Part shown: piece by piece, positions 8,998-16,829 of the stretch
How the letters are laid out: every line of letters begins with the position of its first letter
Numbering within the stretch: the stretch's first letter is position 1
Assembly (NCBI GenBank): GCA_035565355.1
Contig: DATMSM010000079.1
Span: 10,945 to 74,944 of the forward strand
Reading direction: 5' to 3'
Origin: Ga0074130 sp035565355
GTDB taxonomy: Bacteria > Pseudomonadota > Gammaproteobacteria > Burkholderiales > Rhodocyclaceae
Length of the DNA stretch: 64,000 bases
Program-made: the position numbers and the translations under genes
The notes under the pieces: generated by a model
Told to the model about the DNA's origin: nothing
The model's database searches: none
The model's input: the letters and a program-made list of their open reading frames with translations, nothing else

Positions 8998-9040
8998 GGC
9001 CACTTCCTCATACTTCCGGAGGAAGCATGAGGAAGTGGCC
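8998..9040 (+). promoter_or_regulatory. Long inverted repeat enclosing the ftsB ribosome site and start codon
   Basis: The arm at 8998-9017 is the reverse complement of 9021-9040 over 20 bp with a single mismatch (9012/9026) and a three-base loop, GGA. In RNA the Shine-Dalgarno GGAGG (9018-9022) would sit at the loop edge and the AUG (9027-9029) within the stem. This should block initiation at that codon unless the hairpin is opened by ribosomes, proteins, heat or translation from upstream. Confidence 0.8.
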
Positions 9041-9311
9041 TACCTGGATACTGTTTGGTTTGATTGCCGCCCTGCAATATCCGCTGTGGCTGGGCAAGGG
9101 CGGTTGGCTGCAAGTCTGGCAGATGGACCAGCAGCTGGAAGAACAGCAGGAAGTGAATCAGAAGCGGGAGTTGCGCAATGCCGGTCTGGATGCGGAAGTG
9201 CGCGATCTCAAGAACGGCTATGACGCCATTGAGGAGCGGGCGCGTTTCGAGCTAGGTCTGGTCAAGCAGGGTGAGGTTTTCGTGCAGGTGCCGCAAAAGG
9301 CACAACGCTAA
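9027..9311 (+). CDS. ftsB: Cell division protein FtsB
   Basis: The 94-residue bitopic protein has a membrane segment at about residues 7-24 (with the family's LQYPLW motif), a heptad-rich coiled coil at about 33-70, and the conserved AIEERARFELGLVKQGEVF tail. FtsB joins FtsL and FtsQ in the periplasm to activate septal wall synthesis. The ATG at 9027 is preceded by GGAGG, yet both lie inside a 20-bp hairpin. An in-frame ATG at 8985, upstream of the hairpin, would add 14 residues and is a real alternative. Confidence 0.9.
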   Translation: MRKWPTWILFGLIAALQYPLWLGKGGWLQVWQMDQQLEEQQEVNQKRELRNAGLDAEVRDLKNGYDAIEERARFELGLVKQGEVFVQVPQKAQR

Positions 9312-9333
9312 AGACCTGACCTTGCCCTCAAGT

Positions 9334-9361
9334 AAAAAAGCCCGCTGTTGCGGGCTTTTTT
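9334..9361. terminator. Bidirectional intrinsic terminator between ftsB and the feo operon
   Basis: A 6-bp GC stem (GCCCGC, loop TGTT, GCGGGC) at 9340-9355 is flanked by six A on the left and six T on the right. It therefore works for ftsB on the plus strand and for the convergent feo operon on the minus strand. Confidence 0.9.
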
Positions 9362-9584
9362 ACTTGTGCAACTGCATGGGCTGGCCGCTCTTTTCTGCCG
9401 GCGTTGCGCAGGCCTTGCAACTGCTGCAGCTGCCGCAGGCGCCGGCGTCGCTTATTTTCCTTGCCCGTTCTTCGGATGCACCCAGCATGCGCGCCAGTTT
9501 TTTCTTCACTGGGGCCGGGGTGAAGCGCAATACGGCATAAGCGACTGCGGCAGCAACGATGAGGGCGACGATAAGGTTCTGCAC
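9360..9584 (-). CDS. Small Cys-rich single-pass membrane protein downstream of feoB
   Basis: From a GTG at 9584 this encodes 74 residues: one hydrophobic segment (about 3-20), a basic stretch (KKK at 27-29), then an evenly spaced C-x2-C-x2-C-x2-C at 50, 53, 56 and 59. It begins 4 bp after the feoB stop and its stop overlaps the terminator, so it is the last gene of the feo operon. The layout resembles the Cys-rich membrane proteins often encoded with FeoB in place of FeoC. A metal or iron-sulfur role is inference. No ATG is available in this frame. Confidence 0.7.
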   Translation of the reverse strand: MQNLIVALIVAAAVAYAVLRFTPAPVKKKLARMLGASEERARKISDAGACGSCSSCKACATPAEKSGQPMQLHK

Positions 9585-9588
9585 GAGC

Positions 9589-11466
9589 CTAGCCCCAACC
9601 CAGCGCCACGGCGACGCGGTAGGTGATGAAGGAAGCAAGATAGGCCAGGCCGAAGAGATAGGCAGCGAGTATGCCGACCTGGCGCCACGAGTTGGTTTCA
9701 CGCTTGACTGCCGCCAGTGTGGCCAGGCATTGCGGCGCATAGACATACCAGGCCAGCAATGACAGTGCGGTGGCAAGCGACCAGCTTGCGGCGATCAGCG
9801 GCTCCAGCGCACCGGCAATGTCTTCGGCGCTGGCGGACATGGCGTAGACGGTGCCGAGCGCGCTGACGGCCACTTCACGCGCGGCCAGGCCCGGCACCAG
9901 GGCGATCGAGATCTGCCAGTTGAAGCCGATGGGCGCGAAGATTACCTGCAGCATCTGGCCGAGCATGCCGGCATAGCTGTATTCGATGGCGGGACCGGTG
10001 GCGCCTTCGGGTGGGGCGGGGAAGGTGGACAGGAACCAGAGGATGATGGTCAGCGCGAGGATCAGCGTGCCGACGCGGCGCAGGAAGATGAGGGCGCGCT
10101 CCCACAGGCCGATGAGCAGATTGCGCAGGCTGGGGAGGCGATAGGCAGGGAGCTCCATAAGCAGCAGGGTGGGCAGGGTACTGCCGCGGAAGTGCTTGAG
10201 TACCCAGGCCACCAGCATGGCCGAGACGATGCCGGCGACATACAGGCCGAACAGCACCAGACCCTGCAGGTTGAAAATGCCGATGTCTTGTTGCGGGATG
10301 AAGGCGGCGATCAGCAGCGCATACACGGGCAGGCGCGCGGAGCAGGTCATCAGCGGCGCAATCATGATGGTGACGAGGCGGTCGCGCCAGTCGCTGATGG
10401 TGCGCGTGGCCATGATGCCGGGAATGGCACAGGCAAAGCTGGATAGCAGCGGAATGAAGGAGCGTCCTGACAGACCGACGCCGCTCATGAGGCGGTCGAG
10501 CAGGAAGGCGGCGCGGGGCAGATAGCCTGAGTCCTCGAGCGCGAGGATGAAGAAGAACAGGATCAGGATCTGCGGCAGGAAGACCAGCACGCCGCCGACG
10601 CCGGCGATGATGCCGTCGACGATGAGGCTGTGCAGCAGGCCGGCGGGCAGAAGTTCGCCGATCCATGCACCGAGACTGGCGAAGCCGGCGTCGATGGCAT
10701 CCATCGGTACTTCGGCCCAGCTGAACACTGCCTGGAACATCAGGAACATGGTGGCGGCCAGGATCAACATGCCCCAGACCGGATGCATGACGATCGCATC
10801 GATACGATCGTCAAGGCTGTTGTCGACTGCGGGCGCGGCGACGGCGAGATCGAGGATGCGGCGCACTTCCTGCTGCGTGTTGAGCACCGCTTGCACATCG
10901 GCGGCTTGCCATGCGGATGCCTGCTTTTCGACCAGCGGCTGCACCGCATTGAGGTGGGCGAGCAGCGCTGCACCACCGCCGTGCTGGATGGCGATGGTTT
11001 CCACCACCGGCATGCCGAGCTCGCGGGCGAGAATGTCGGTGTCGATCTGGATGCCCTGGCGCCGCGCGGCATCGCTCATGTTGAGCGCCAGCACCATGGG
11101 CAGATTCAGCTGCTTGGCTTCCAGCACCAGGCGCAGGTTCAACTTGAGGTTGGTTGCGTCGGTGACGCAGACGAGCAGGTCGGGACGAGCTTCGTCGGCG
11201 CGCGTGCCGGTCACGACATCGCGCGTGATTTCTTCGTCGGCGGAAATGGGGTTGAGGCTGTAGGCGCCGGGCAGGTCGAGCAGGCGTACGGTGCGTCCGT
11301 CGGCCATGCTGAAGTGACCTTCCTTACGCTCGACGGTGACGCCGGCATAGTTGGCGACCTTCTGGCGGCTGCCCGTGAGCAGGTTGAACAGTGCCGTCTT
11401 GCCGCAGTTTGGATTGCCCAGCAGCGCAACATGCAAGGTGGCAGGCAGCGTCGCGGCGTGACTCAT
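9589..11466 (-). CDS. feoB: Ferrous iron transport protein B
   Basis: The 625-residue protein has an N-terminal G domain (G1 GNPNCGKT at 17-24, G3 DLPG, G4 NMSD) and a polytopic membrane domain with the paired Gate motifs of the FeoB family. It imports Fe2+ across the inner membrane with nucleotide hydrolysis. At 625 residues it belongs to the shorter FeoB forms; E. coli FeoB has 773. Its start overlaps the feoA stop by 4 bp, indicating translational coupling. Confidence 0.96.
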   Translation of the reverse strand: MSHAATLPATLHVALLGNPNCGKTALFNLLTGSRQKVANYAGVTVERKEGHFSMADGRTVRLLDLPGAYSLNPISADEEITRDVVTGTRADEARPDLLVCVTDATNLKLNLRLVLEAKQLNLPMVLALNMSDAARRQGIQIDTDILARELGMPVVETIAIQHGGGAALLAHLNAVQPLVEKQASAWQAADVQAVLNTQQEVRRILDLAVAAPAVDNSLDDRIDAIVMHPVWGMLILAATMFLMFQAVFSWAEVPMDAIDAGFASLGAWIGELLPAGLLHSLIVDGIIAGVGGVLVFLPQILILFFFILALEDSGYLPRAAFLLDRLMSGVGLSGRSFIPLLSSFACAIPGIMATRTISDWRDRLVTIMIAPLMTCSARLPVYALLIAAFIPQQDIGIFNLQGLVLFGLYVAGIVSAMLVAWVLKHFRGSTLPTLLLMELPAYRLPSLRNLLIGLWERALIFLRRVGTLILALTIILWFLSTFPAPPEGATGPAIEYSYAGMLGQMLQVIFAPIGFNWQISIALVPGLAAREVAVSALGTVYAMSASAEDIAGALEPLIAASWSLATALSLLAWYVYAPQCLATLAAVKRETNSWRQVGILAAYLFGLAYLASFITYRVAVALGWG

Positions 11467-11795
11467 TGCGCTATCTCCACATGAATGAAGCCGGCTTCAT
11501 GGCGGCGCAGCGCGAAAGTGCTGTGGCCCAGGCGGACGGCGATAGGTTCGCGGCCCGGGTGCCCGTGTGCGACGACGCGCACGGATTCGCCCGGCAGGAA
11601 GCCGATTTCGATCAGGCGCAGCACCAGATGCTGTGCTTCCACGGTGTCCGGGGTGGCGATGCGCGAGATGCGGGCCGGCATATTGCGCTCAAGCTCGCAC
11701 AGGCTGATCTCAGCGGCCGCTACGGTGGGATGGGTGGTCTGGTTCAAGGGCAGTTCGGCGTACATGGGCGTATTGAAGGCATACGCCTGGGACAT
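11463..11795 (-). CDS. feoA: Ferrous iron transport protein A (FeoA, SH3-like)
   Basis: The 110-residue cytoplasmic protein carries a FeoA SH3-like domain in its C-terminal 75 residues, with the conserved IEIGFLPGESVRVV turn. FeoA is required for FeoB activity. The N-terminal 35 residues are a longer extension than in E. coli FeoA (75 residues). I took the ATG at 11795; a TTG two codons upstream is possible. No clear Shine-Dalgarno precedes it. A weak Fur-box-like sequence lies just upstream. Confidence 0.9.
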   Translation of the reverse strand: MSQAYAFNTPMYAELPLNQTTHPTVAAAEISLCELERNMPARISRIATPDTVEAQHLVLRLIEIGFLPGESVRVVAHGHPGREPIAVRLGHSTFALRRHEAGFIHVEIAQ

Positions 11796-11798
11796 ATG

Positions 11799-11817
11799 CA
11801 AATACGAATAATTCCCA
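11799..11817 (-). promoter_or_regulatory. Weak Fur-box-like sequence upstream of feoA
   Basis: The 19 bases match the classical 19-bp Fur consensus at 11 positions, and a TACAAT hexamer on the minus strand (11818-11823) could serve as a -10 next to it. Iron repression of feo by Fur is common, but this match is marginal. Confidence 0.25.
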
Positions 11818-11882
11818 ATTGTACCCCGAAAGCGGTGGCCCGAAGCTGGCGCGAACAGCGCCGGGCCGCGCTCAGAGCGGGA

Positions 11883-12572
11883 TCAGTCGATCAGCTCAAT
11901 CTTGCCGCTGATGGTGACGGTAGCCTGGCTTTCGCCGCCTTCAAGCGGCATGGGGGCCGCTTCGGCCGCCATCATGGCCTTGCCCCGCATAAAGGGGTAG
12001 ACCGGTCCGCGGTTGCTGCTGCCTACATTCATTTCGCGGATCTTGTATTTCTTGCCGAGTGCTCCGGCGATCAGGCCGGCCCGCTCGCGAAAGGCCTGGA
12101 TGGCGCCTATGGTGGCGTCGGCCTCGGATTTCTGCGCGGTTTCCGGCGCCGGGACAGCGTTGATTTGGCTCACCCCCAGGCTGCCCTGCAACTTGCCCAG
12201 GAGTTCGGCGATGGCCTGTGCATCGCGTGACTCAAGCTGGATTTCACTGCGCATGCGCCACGCTTCGATCATGCGATCGTTCTTGCCATAGACGGGATAG
12301 GTGGAGGTGCCGCCGGTGCGCGTCTTGACGGTCGGATACTCCTTGGCGGTGGCAAGCGCCGCGGCGATCTGCTGGTTGATCTGACGCGCCAGCGTGGCCG
12401 AGTTGGCATGACTGGCTTCGGCAAAGGCGGTCGCGTTGAACTGGTCATTCGCTGTCGCGCGGCTGGCTTCCGCCGAGAGCTCGATCAGCGTGCCCGACGC
12501 AGGTGTGGTGGCGGTTTGTGCCAGCAGAGGTGTGCTGGCAAGCAACAGGCAGGTCGCCAGTGCATAACGCAT
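11883..12572 (-). CDS. SIMPL domain (DUF541) periplasmic protein
   Basis: The 229-residue protein starts with a cleavable signal peptide (MRYALATCLLLASTPLLAQ) and is then filled by one SIMPL/DUF541 domain. SIMPL proteins are secreted or periplasmic, form ring-like oligomers in the cases studied, and have been linked to oxidative stress, but no reaction is established. It starts 10 bp after the stop of the trypsin-like protease gene, so the pair are likely one operon. Confidence 0.85.
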   Translation of the reverse strand: MRYALATCLLLASTPLLAQTATTPASGTLIELSAEASRATANDQFNATAFAEASHANSATLARQINQQIAAALATAKEYPTVKTRTGGTSTYPVYGKNDRMIEAWRMRSEIQLESRDAQAIAELLGKLQGSLGVSQINAVPAPETAQKSEADATIGAIQAFRERAGLIAGALGKKYKIREMNVGSSNRGPVYPFMRGKAMMAAEAAPMPLEGGESQATVTISGKIELID

Positions 12573-12582
12573 GATGGTCCTT

Positions 12583-13776
12583 TCAGTGAGTTGAGCTTTG
12601 CCGTGCGGCGGCGGCCCAGCGCTTGTCTTTCTCTGCCGAAAGCAGGCGCGCCGCGCGGCGTGTCACGTAAGACCGGCGCGCGGCTTCCATGTTCCCTTTG
12701 CTGTCGGCGATGACATCATTCCACAATTTCAGGTCGGCACGATTCTGGTCGAGTTCCTGTTCGGCCGCCGTCATGAAGGCTTGCAGCTCGGGCGAAGGTG
12801 CAGCGGGAGCGGCCGCGACATAGTTTTCTTCTGCCTCGGTGCGACGGCGGCGCAGCAGCCACAATGCCACCAGTACCACCGGTACGGCGATCCACAGATA
12901 GCTTGTGGAGGAGGACGGAGTATTGGCTGGCGCCGCCGCTGGCGGCACAGTCATGGGCGCTGGCGAGGCTGCGTCGGCCTCGGCGATGGGATCGGCATCG
13001 GCACGTGCCACGGTCGTCGGTGCCGCTACCTGGGTGACGGACATGCTGACCGGCATCTGCACCGGCGCGGCGGTCTCGGTGGCACGCGGCGCACCGCTGA
13101 CACCGAGGCGTTCGACCCAGTTGACCGGCAGGGCCATGTTCAGCCCCTGGCCGCTGCGCATGGCGAAGGTGGTGATGCCGACAAGACGGCCGCGGGCATC
13201 GAACAGGCCGCCGCCGCTGGAGCCGGGCGAGATGGCCGCATTGGTCTGGATGATCTTGCCGTCCTCGACCGGGCGCAGGGCGGTGATCAGGCCGTTGCTG
13301 AGACTGACCTGGGGCGGTGAGTAGCTCTTCTGGCGTGTGGCTTGCGAAACGCCGACGATATTGCCGATCTCGTTGGGTGCGCCGATGGCGTAGACCGAGT
13401 CGCCAACGCTCAAGGTATTGGCGTCGGCAAACTCCACCGCGCGCGCGTCCAGCTTGGGCACCGACAGAAGACACAGATCCTGGGTGCTGTCGCAAATGCC
13501 GATGTCGGCATCAATGGTGGTGCCACCGATATAGACCTGGTAGCGATGGCCCGGCAGCAGAACGTGGCGGTTGGTGACCATGGTCTGGCCGGCCACGGTG
13601 ACGGCGCTGCCCGATCCGACCAGTTGTCCTTCGAAGGTACTGACCAGCACGATGCCCACGCTGCGCCCGACTTGCGTATACACGGCATTGGCGCTTTGCG
13701 CGGCGACGGGCAGACTGATGGCAGCGAGGATGGCGAGGAGCGCCTGCTGCATGAGGCCCGACAAAATGAAACGCAT
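12583..13776 (-). CDS. Membrane-anchored trypsin-like serine protease with a cytoplasmic tail
   Basis: The 397-residue protein has a signal sequence (1-27) and a trypsin-like domain with the triad H71 (TNRHVL), D100 (STQDLCLL) and S187 in GSSGG. A Pro/Ala-rich linker (about 228-290) leads to a single hydrophobic segment (about 293-308) followed by RRRR and an 85-residue charged tail. The positive-inside rule puts the protease in the periplasm and the tail in the cytoplasm. There is no PDZ domain, unlike DegP/DegS. It precedes the SIMPL gene by 10 bp. Substrates are unknown. Confidence 0.85.
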   Translation of the reverse strand: MRFILSGLMQQALLAILAAISLPVAAQSANAVYTQVGRSVGIVLVSTFEGQLVGSGSAVTVAGQTMVTNRHVLLPGHRYQVYIGGTTIDADIGICDSTQDLCLLSVPKLDARAVEFADANTLSVGDSVYAIGAPNEIGNIVGVSQATRQKSYSPPQVSLSNGLITALRPVEDGKIIQTNAAISPGSSGGGLFDARGRLVGITTFAMRSGQGLNMALPVNWVERLGVSGAPRATETAAPVQMPVSMSVTQVAAPTTVARADADPIAEADAASPAPMTVPPAAAPANTPSSSTSYLWIAVPVVLVALWLLRRRRTEAEENYVAAAPAAPSPELQAFMTAAEQELDQNRADLKLWNDVIADSKGNMEAARRSYVTRRAARLLSAEKDKRWAAAARQSSTH

Positions 13777-13859
13777 GGATTTCCCCCGAAGTCGTTTTCC
13801 GGATTCTAGCGATTTGAAACCAGGAATAGGGCTTCCGTTTGTCGGCGGCAGGCGGCGTT

Positions 13860-14384
13860 TCAGTTCAATTGTTGCAATTCGTCCCGGTAGCGCTGGCTGG
13901 CTTCGACGTAGTGTGCGGCGGTGGCGCGCAGGCGCGCGACTTCCTCCTCGGTCAGGGTGCGCAGGATGCGTCCCGGCGAGCCGACCACCAGGGAGTTGTC
14001 GGGAATGACCTTGCCCTCGGGAATCAGGGTGTTGGCGCCAATCAGGCAGCCTTTGCCGATGACGGCGCGATTGAGGATGACCGCCTTGATACCGATCAGA
14101 CTGCCCTCACCGATGCTGCAACCGTGCAGCATGGCCATGTGGCCGATGGTGACATCGCTTTCCAGTGTGAGCGGAACCCCCGGATCGGCATGGAGTACCG
14201 AACCGTCCTGGATATTGCAGTTGGCGCCTATGCTGATCGTCTCATCATCGCCGCGCAGCACGCTGTTCCACCACACGCTGCTGTCCTTGCCCAGCGTGAC
14301 GGAACCGATGATGGTGGCATTGGGTGCAATCCAGGACGATGCGTCGATTTGCGGCGTGCGGCTGCCGATGGCGTAGACGGGCAT
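13860..14384 (-). CDS. Gamma-class carbonic anhydrase family protein (YrdA/PaaY type)
   Basis: The 174-residue protein is a left-handed beta-helix of hexapeptide repeats, for example IAPNATIIGSVTLG and VLRGDDETISIG. The metal-binding histidines of the gamma carbonic anhydrase family appear as HADPG and IGHMAMLHGC. Many members bind zinc but only some have proven carbonic anhydrase activity. I chose the ATG at 14384, which gives the family start MPVYAIG; a longer frame reaches 14453 but overlaps the divergent acpH gene. Confidence 0.88.
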   Translation of the reverse strand: MPVYAIGSRTPQIDASSWIAPNATIIGSVTLGKDSSVWWNSVLRGDDETISIGANCNIQDGSVLHADPGVPLTLESDVTIGHMAMLHGCSIGEGSLIGIKAVILNRAVIGKGCLIGANTLIPEGKVIPDNSLVVGSPGRILRTLTEEEVARLRATAAHYVEASQRYRDELQQLN

Positions 14385-14431
14385 GATGAAATTCTCGGCT
14401 CGGGGTAGGGCATGGATTGTAAACTGTAGGC

Positions 14432-15019
14432 ATGAATTATCTGGCTCACGCATACTTGGCCGGCGAGGCGGACAGCGACCGCCTGGGCGGCCTGATGGGC
14501 GATTTCGTCAAGGGACCGTTGCCCTGCGGCCTACCTGCTGACTTGGCCGCAGGCGTGGCCCTGCACCGGCGCATAGACAGCTATGCCGATACGCACCCGG
14601 CCTTTCAGCGCAGCCGTACCCGGGTCAGTGCGGCGCGGCGCCGCTATGCCGGCGTGATGGTGGACATGTTCTACGATCATCTGCTGGCTTCGCACTGGGA
14701 GGCCTATTCGGCGCAGGCACTGACGCAATACAGCCATGCTGTGTATGACCTGCTGGATGCGAATGCGTCCCTGCTGCCCGAGCGTTTGGGACAGGTACGG
14801 ATTTGGATGCGCAAGGATGACTGGCTGGGCGGTTATCGCACGCTCGAAGGCACCGGCAATGCGCTGGACCGGATTGCCCGGCATCGTTTGAGCCGCCCCG
14901 GTACGCTGCCTGGCGCCATCGAGGAACTGGCGAACGACTATCCGGGCTTCAAGGCCGACTTCCTTGAATTCATGAGCGATGCGATTGCCATGACGGCGCT
15001 GGTGCGGGCAGGGCGCTGA
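14432..15019 (+). CDS. acpH: Acyl carrier protein phosphodiesterase (AcpH family)
   Basis: The 195-residue protein has the AcpH/DUF479 layout: MNYLAHAYLA at the start, GDFVKG at about 29-34, a basic LHRRIDSYADTHP motif and MVDMFYDHLLA at about 77-87. These carry the HD-type metal ligands. AcpH removes the 4-phosphopantetheine group from acyl carrier protein. Its stop abuts the stop of the convergent dioxygenase gene with no gap. Confidence 0.88.
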   Translation: MNYLAHAYLAGEADSDRLGGLMGDFVKGPLPCGLPADLAAGVALHRRIDSYADTHPAFQRSRTRVSAARRRYAGVMVDMFYDHLLASHWEAYSAQALTQYSHAVYDLLDANASLLPERLGQVRIWMRKDDWLGGYRTLEGTGNALDRIARHRLSRPGTLPGAIEELANDYPGFKADFLEFMSDAIAMTALVRAGR

Positions 15020-15814
15020 TCAGCCGAAGCCCACGCTGAGCATGCTGATGGTGCCCAGATCGATGCCCTGGATCGGGAAGTGCGGCGTCTCGCCTTCAAG
15101 CTGCAGGCCGGCGATATAGAGCAGGGGCAGATAGTGCTCCGAGGTCGGTATCGCCAGCATGGCTTGCGGGTCTAGATTTGGATAGTCGATCAGGGCGGCG
15201 TGGTCGCCGTTGCGCAGACATTCCATGACGCGCTGCTCCACACGTGCTGACCATACGGGCGCGCTTTGTCCGCCTTGCCATTGAATCAGGCGCAGGTTAT
15301 GCACCACATTGCCACTGCCGAGGATGAGCACACCTTCGTCGCGCAAGGGGCGCAGCGCTTGCCCGAGCGCGTAATGGAAATGGTTGGGTTGAGCAAGGTC
15401 CAGACTGAGCTGAACGACCGGAATGTCTGCATCCGGAAACAGATGCACGAGTACCGACCAAGCGCCGTGGTCCAGCCCCCAGCTCTGATCGAGGCTAACC
15501 GCCTCGGGTGCGAGCAGTCGCTGAATGCGTTGAGCGAGTTCGGGTGCGCCAGGTGCCGGGTATTGCATGGCAAACAAGGCATCCGGGAAACCGCCGAAAT
15601 CGTGGATGGTCTGGGGCTGCGCCATGGCGGTGACGCCAACGCCCGGCGTCATCCAGTGCGCGGAGATGACGAGGATGGCCTTGGGGCGTGGATAGTTTTC
15701 ACGCAGCGTGGTACCGAGCTTGCGCCAGGCGCGGCTCCAGCGCGTGTCCTCGATGGCATTCATCGGCGAACCGTGGCCGATGAACAGCGCCGGCATGCGT
15801 GTGGTCTTGCTCAT
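15020..15814 (-). CDS. DODA-type extradiol dioxygenase (YgiD-like)
   Basis: The 264-residue protein belongs to the class III extradiol ring-cleavage family represented by E. coli YgiD and plant 4,5-DOPA dioxygenase. Metal-binding histidines are in the FIGHGSPMNA motif near the N-terminus and in the DHGAWSVLVHLFP block in the middle. The family typically uses zinc or iron; the natural bacterial substrate is unclear. The start at 15814 gives MSKTTRMPALFIGHGSP; an extension to 15859 has no family support. Confidence 0.87.
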   Translation of the reverse strand: MSKTTRMPALFIGHGSPMNAIEDTRWSRAWRKLGTTLRENYPRPKAILVISAHWMTPGVGVTAMAQPQTIHDFGGFPDALFAMQYPAPGAPELAQRIQRLLAPEAVSLDQSWGLDHGAWSVLVHLFPDADIPVVQLSLDLAQPNHFHYALGQALRPLRDEGVLILGSGNVVHNLRLIQWQGGQSAPVWSARVEQRVMECLRNGDHAALIDYPNLDPQAMLAIPTSEHYLPLLYIAGLQLEGETPHFPIQGIDLGTISMLSVGFG

Positions 15815-15950
15815 GGTGATAGAAAGCCCTGTGAATGTACGGAACTGCGATAATTCCATCGTAACGTTTTTTTTGCCGGGCTACCCGGGGCAAGAGGTGC
15901 GCGCGGCCCGGGCGGCGCGCTTTGGAATCACTTTTCTGTGGACTTCCGCA

Positions 15951-16409
15951 ATGAGCCTGCATTTATTTCTGGTCTTCTTTCACCTGCTGGCCGTCGCGGT
16001 CTGGATAGGCGGGATGTTTTTCGCGCTGTGCTGCCTGCGTCCTGCGGCGGTGCAACTGCTTGAGCCGGCACAGCGGTTGCCACTCCTGCATGGCGCCCTG
16101 GGCCGCTTCTTTCCCTGGGTGACTGTCGCTATCGTCTTTATTCTGGCCAGCGGCCTCGGCATCATGTCGCATGTCGGCTTTGCCAACGCGCCCAAGGGCT
16201 GGCACTGGATGATGACCAGCGGCATCGTCATGATGCTCATTTTCGGCCATATCTATGGTGCCGGTTATCGCCGGCTCGGCCGTGCCGTTGCGGCGAACGA
16301 CTGGCCCGCTGCCGACGTGGCCATGAACGGTATCCGCCGTCTGGTCGCAATCAATCTTGTGCTGGGCGTGCTGACCATCGCCTTTGCCACTTTCGGAAGT
16401 GCGTACTGA
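15951..16409 (+). CDS. CopD-family inner-membrane protein
   Basis: The 152-residue protein has four membrane segments and matches the CopD/YcnJ-type domain: an N-terminal FHLLAVAVWIGGMFF helix and conserved histidines at H11 and in HIYGAGYRRLG. Stand-alone CopD proteins of this size occur in many betaproteobacteria and are implicated in copper or haem handling, but no copC is adjacent. Its stop overlaps the start of the S4 gene (TGATG), making it the first gene of a four-gene overlapping cluster. Confidence 0.8.
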   Translation: MSLHLFLVFFHLLAVAVWIGGMFFALCCLRPAAVQLLEPAQRLPLLHGALGRFFPWVTVAIVFILASGLGIMSHVGFANAPKGWHWMMTSGIVMMLIFGHIYGAGYRRLGRAVAANDWPAADVAMNGIRRLVAINLVLGVLTIAFATFGSAY

Positions 16410-16633
16410 TGCAGACCCTGGAATTCGAACTGCGCGACGAATACGTCGAGCTTTGCAACCTGCTCAAGCTGGCGGGTGTTGCTGACAGCGGCGGGCGCGG
16501 CAAGCAGATGGTGGCCGAGGGCATGATCCAGGTGGACGGCCAGCCCGAAGGACGCAAGACCGCCAAGATCCGCGCCGGCCAGCAGGTACGCTGCGGCGAT
16601 GTCATGATCAAGGTGCTGCCGCGTGGACGCTGA
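16409..16633 (+). CDS. Small S4-domain RNA-binding protein (YbcJ-like)
   Basis: The 74-residue protein is a single S4 RNA-binding fold (LCNLLKLAGVADSGGRGKQ, then VDGQPEGRKTAKI). It resembles E. coli YbcJ, which binds RNA with unknown physiological target. It overlaps the stop of the CopD gene by one base and the start of slyX by 11 bases, so the products are probably made together. Confidence 0.88.
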   Translation: MQTLEFELRDEYVELCNLLKLAGVADSGGRGKQMVAEGMIQVDGQPEGRKTAKIRAGQQVRCGDVMIKVLPRGR

Positions 16634-16829
16634 ACGCCGTATTGAAGAGCTGGAGATCAAGCTGGCCTATTCCGAGGACTTGCTCGACACCCTGAATACG
16701 ACAGTCTTTCGCCAGCAGCAGCAGATCGACCTGCTGCAGGAACAGCTGCGCATGCTGCGCCAACAGTTCAATGACTCCATGCCGGGCGAGCCGCGCGGCC
16801 TGCGTGACGAGATTCCGCCGCACTACTGA
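16623..16829 (+). CDS. slyX: SlyX family protein
   Basis: The 68-residue protein starts at a GTG and is one long coiled coil (ERRIEELEIKLAYSEDLL, then TVFRQQQQIDLLQEQL) ending in PPHY, the conserved SlyX tail. SlyX has no known function. It overlaps the S4 gene at its start and the methyltransferase gene by one base at its end. Confidence 0.88.
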   Translation: MDAERRIEELEIKLAYSEDLLDTLNTTVFRQQQQIDLLQEQLRMLRQQFNDSMPGEPRGLRDEIPPHY

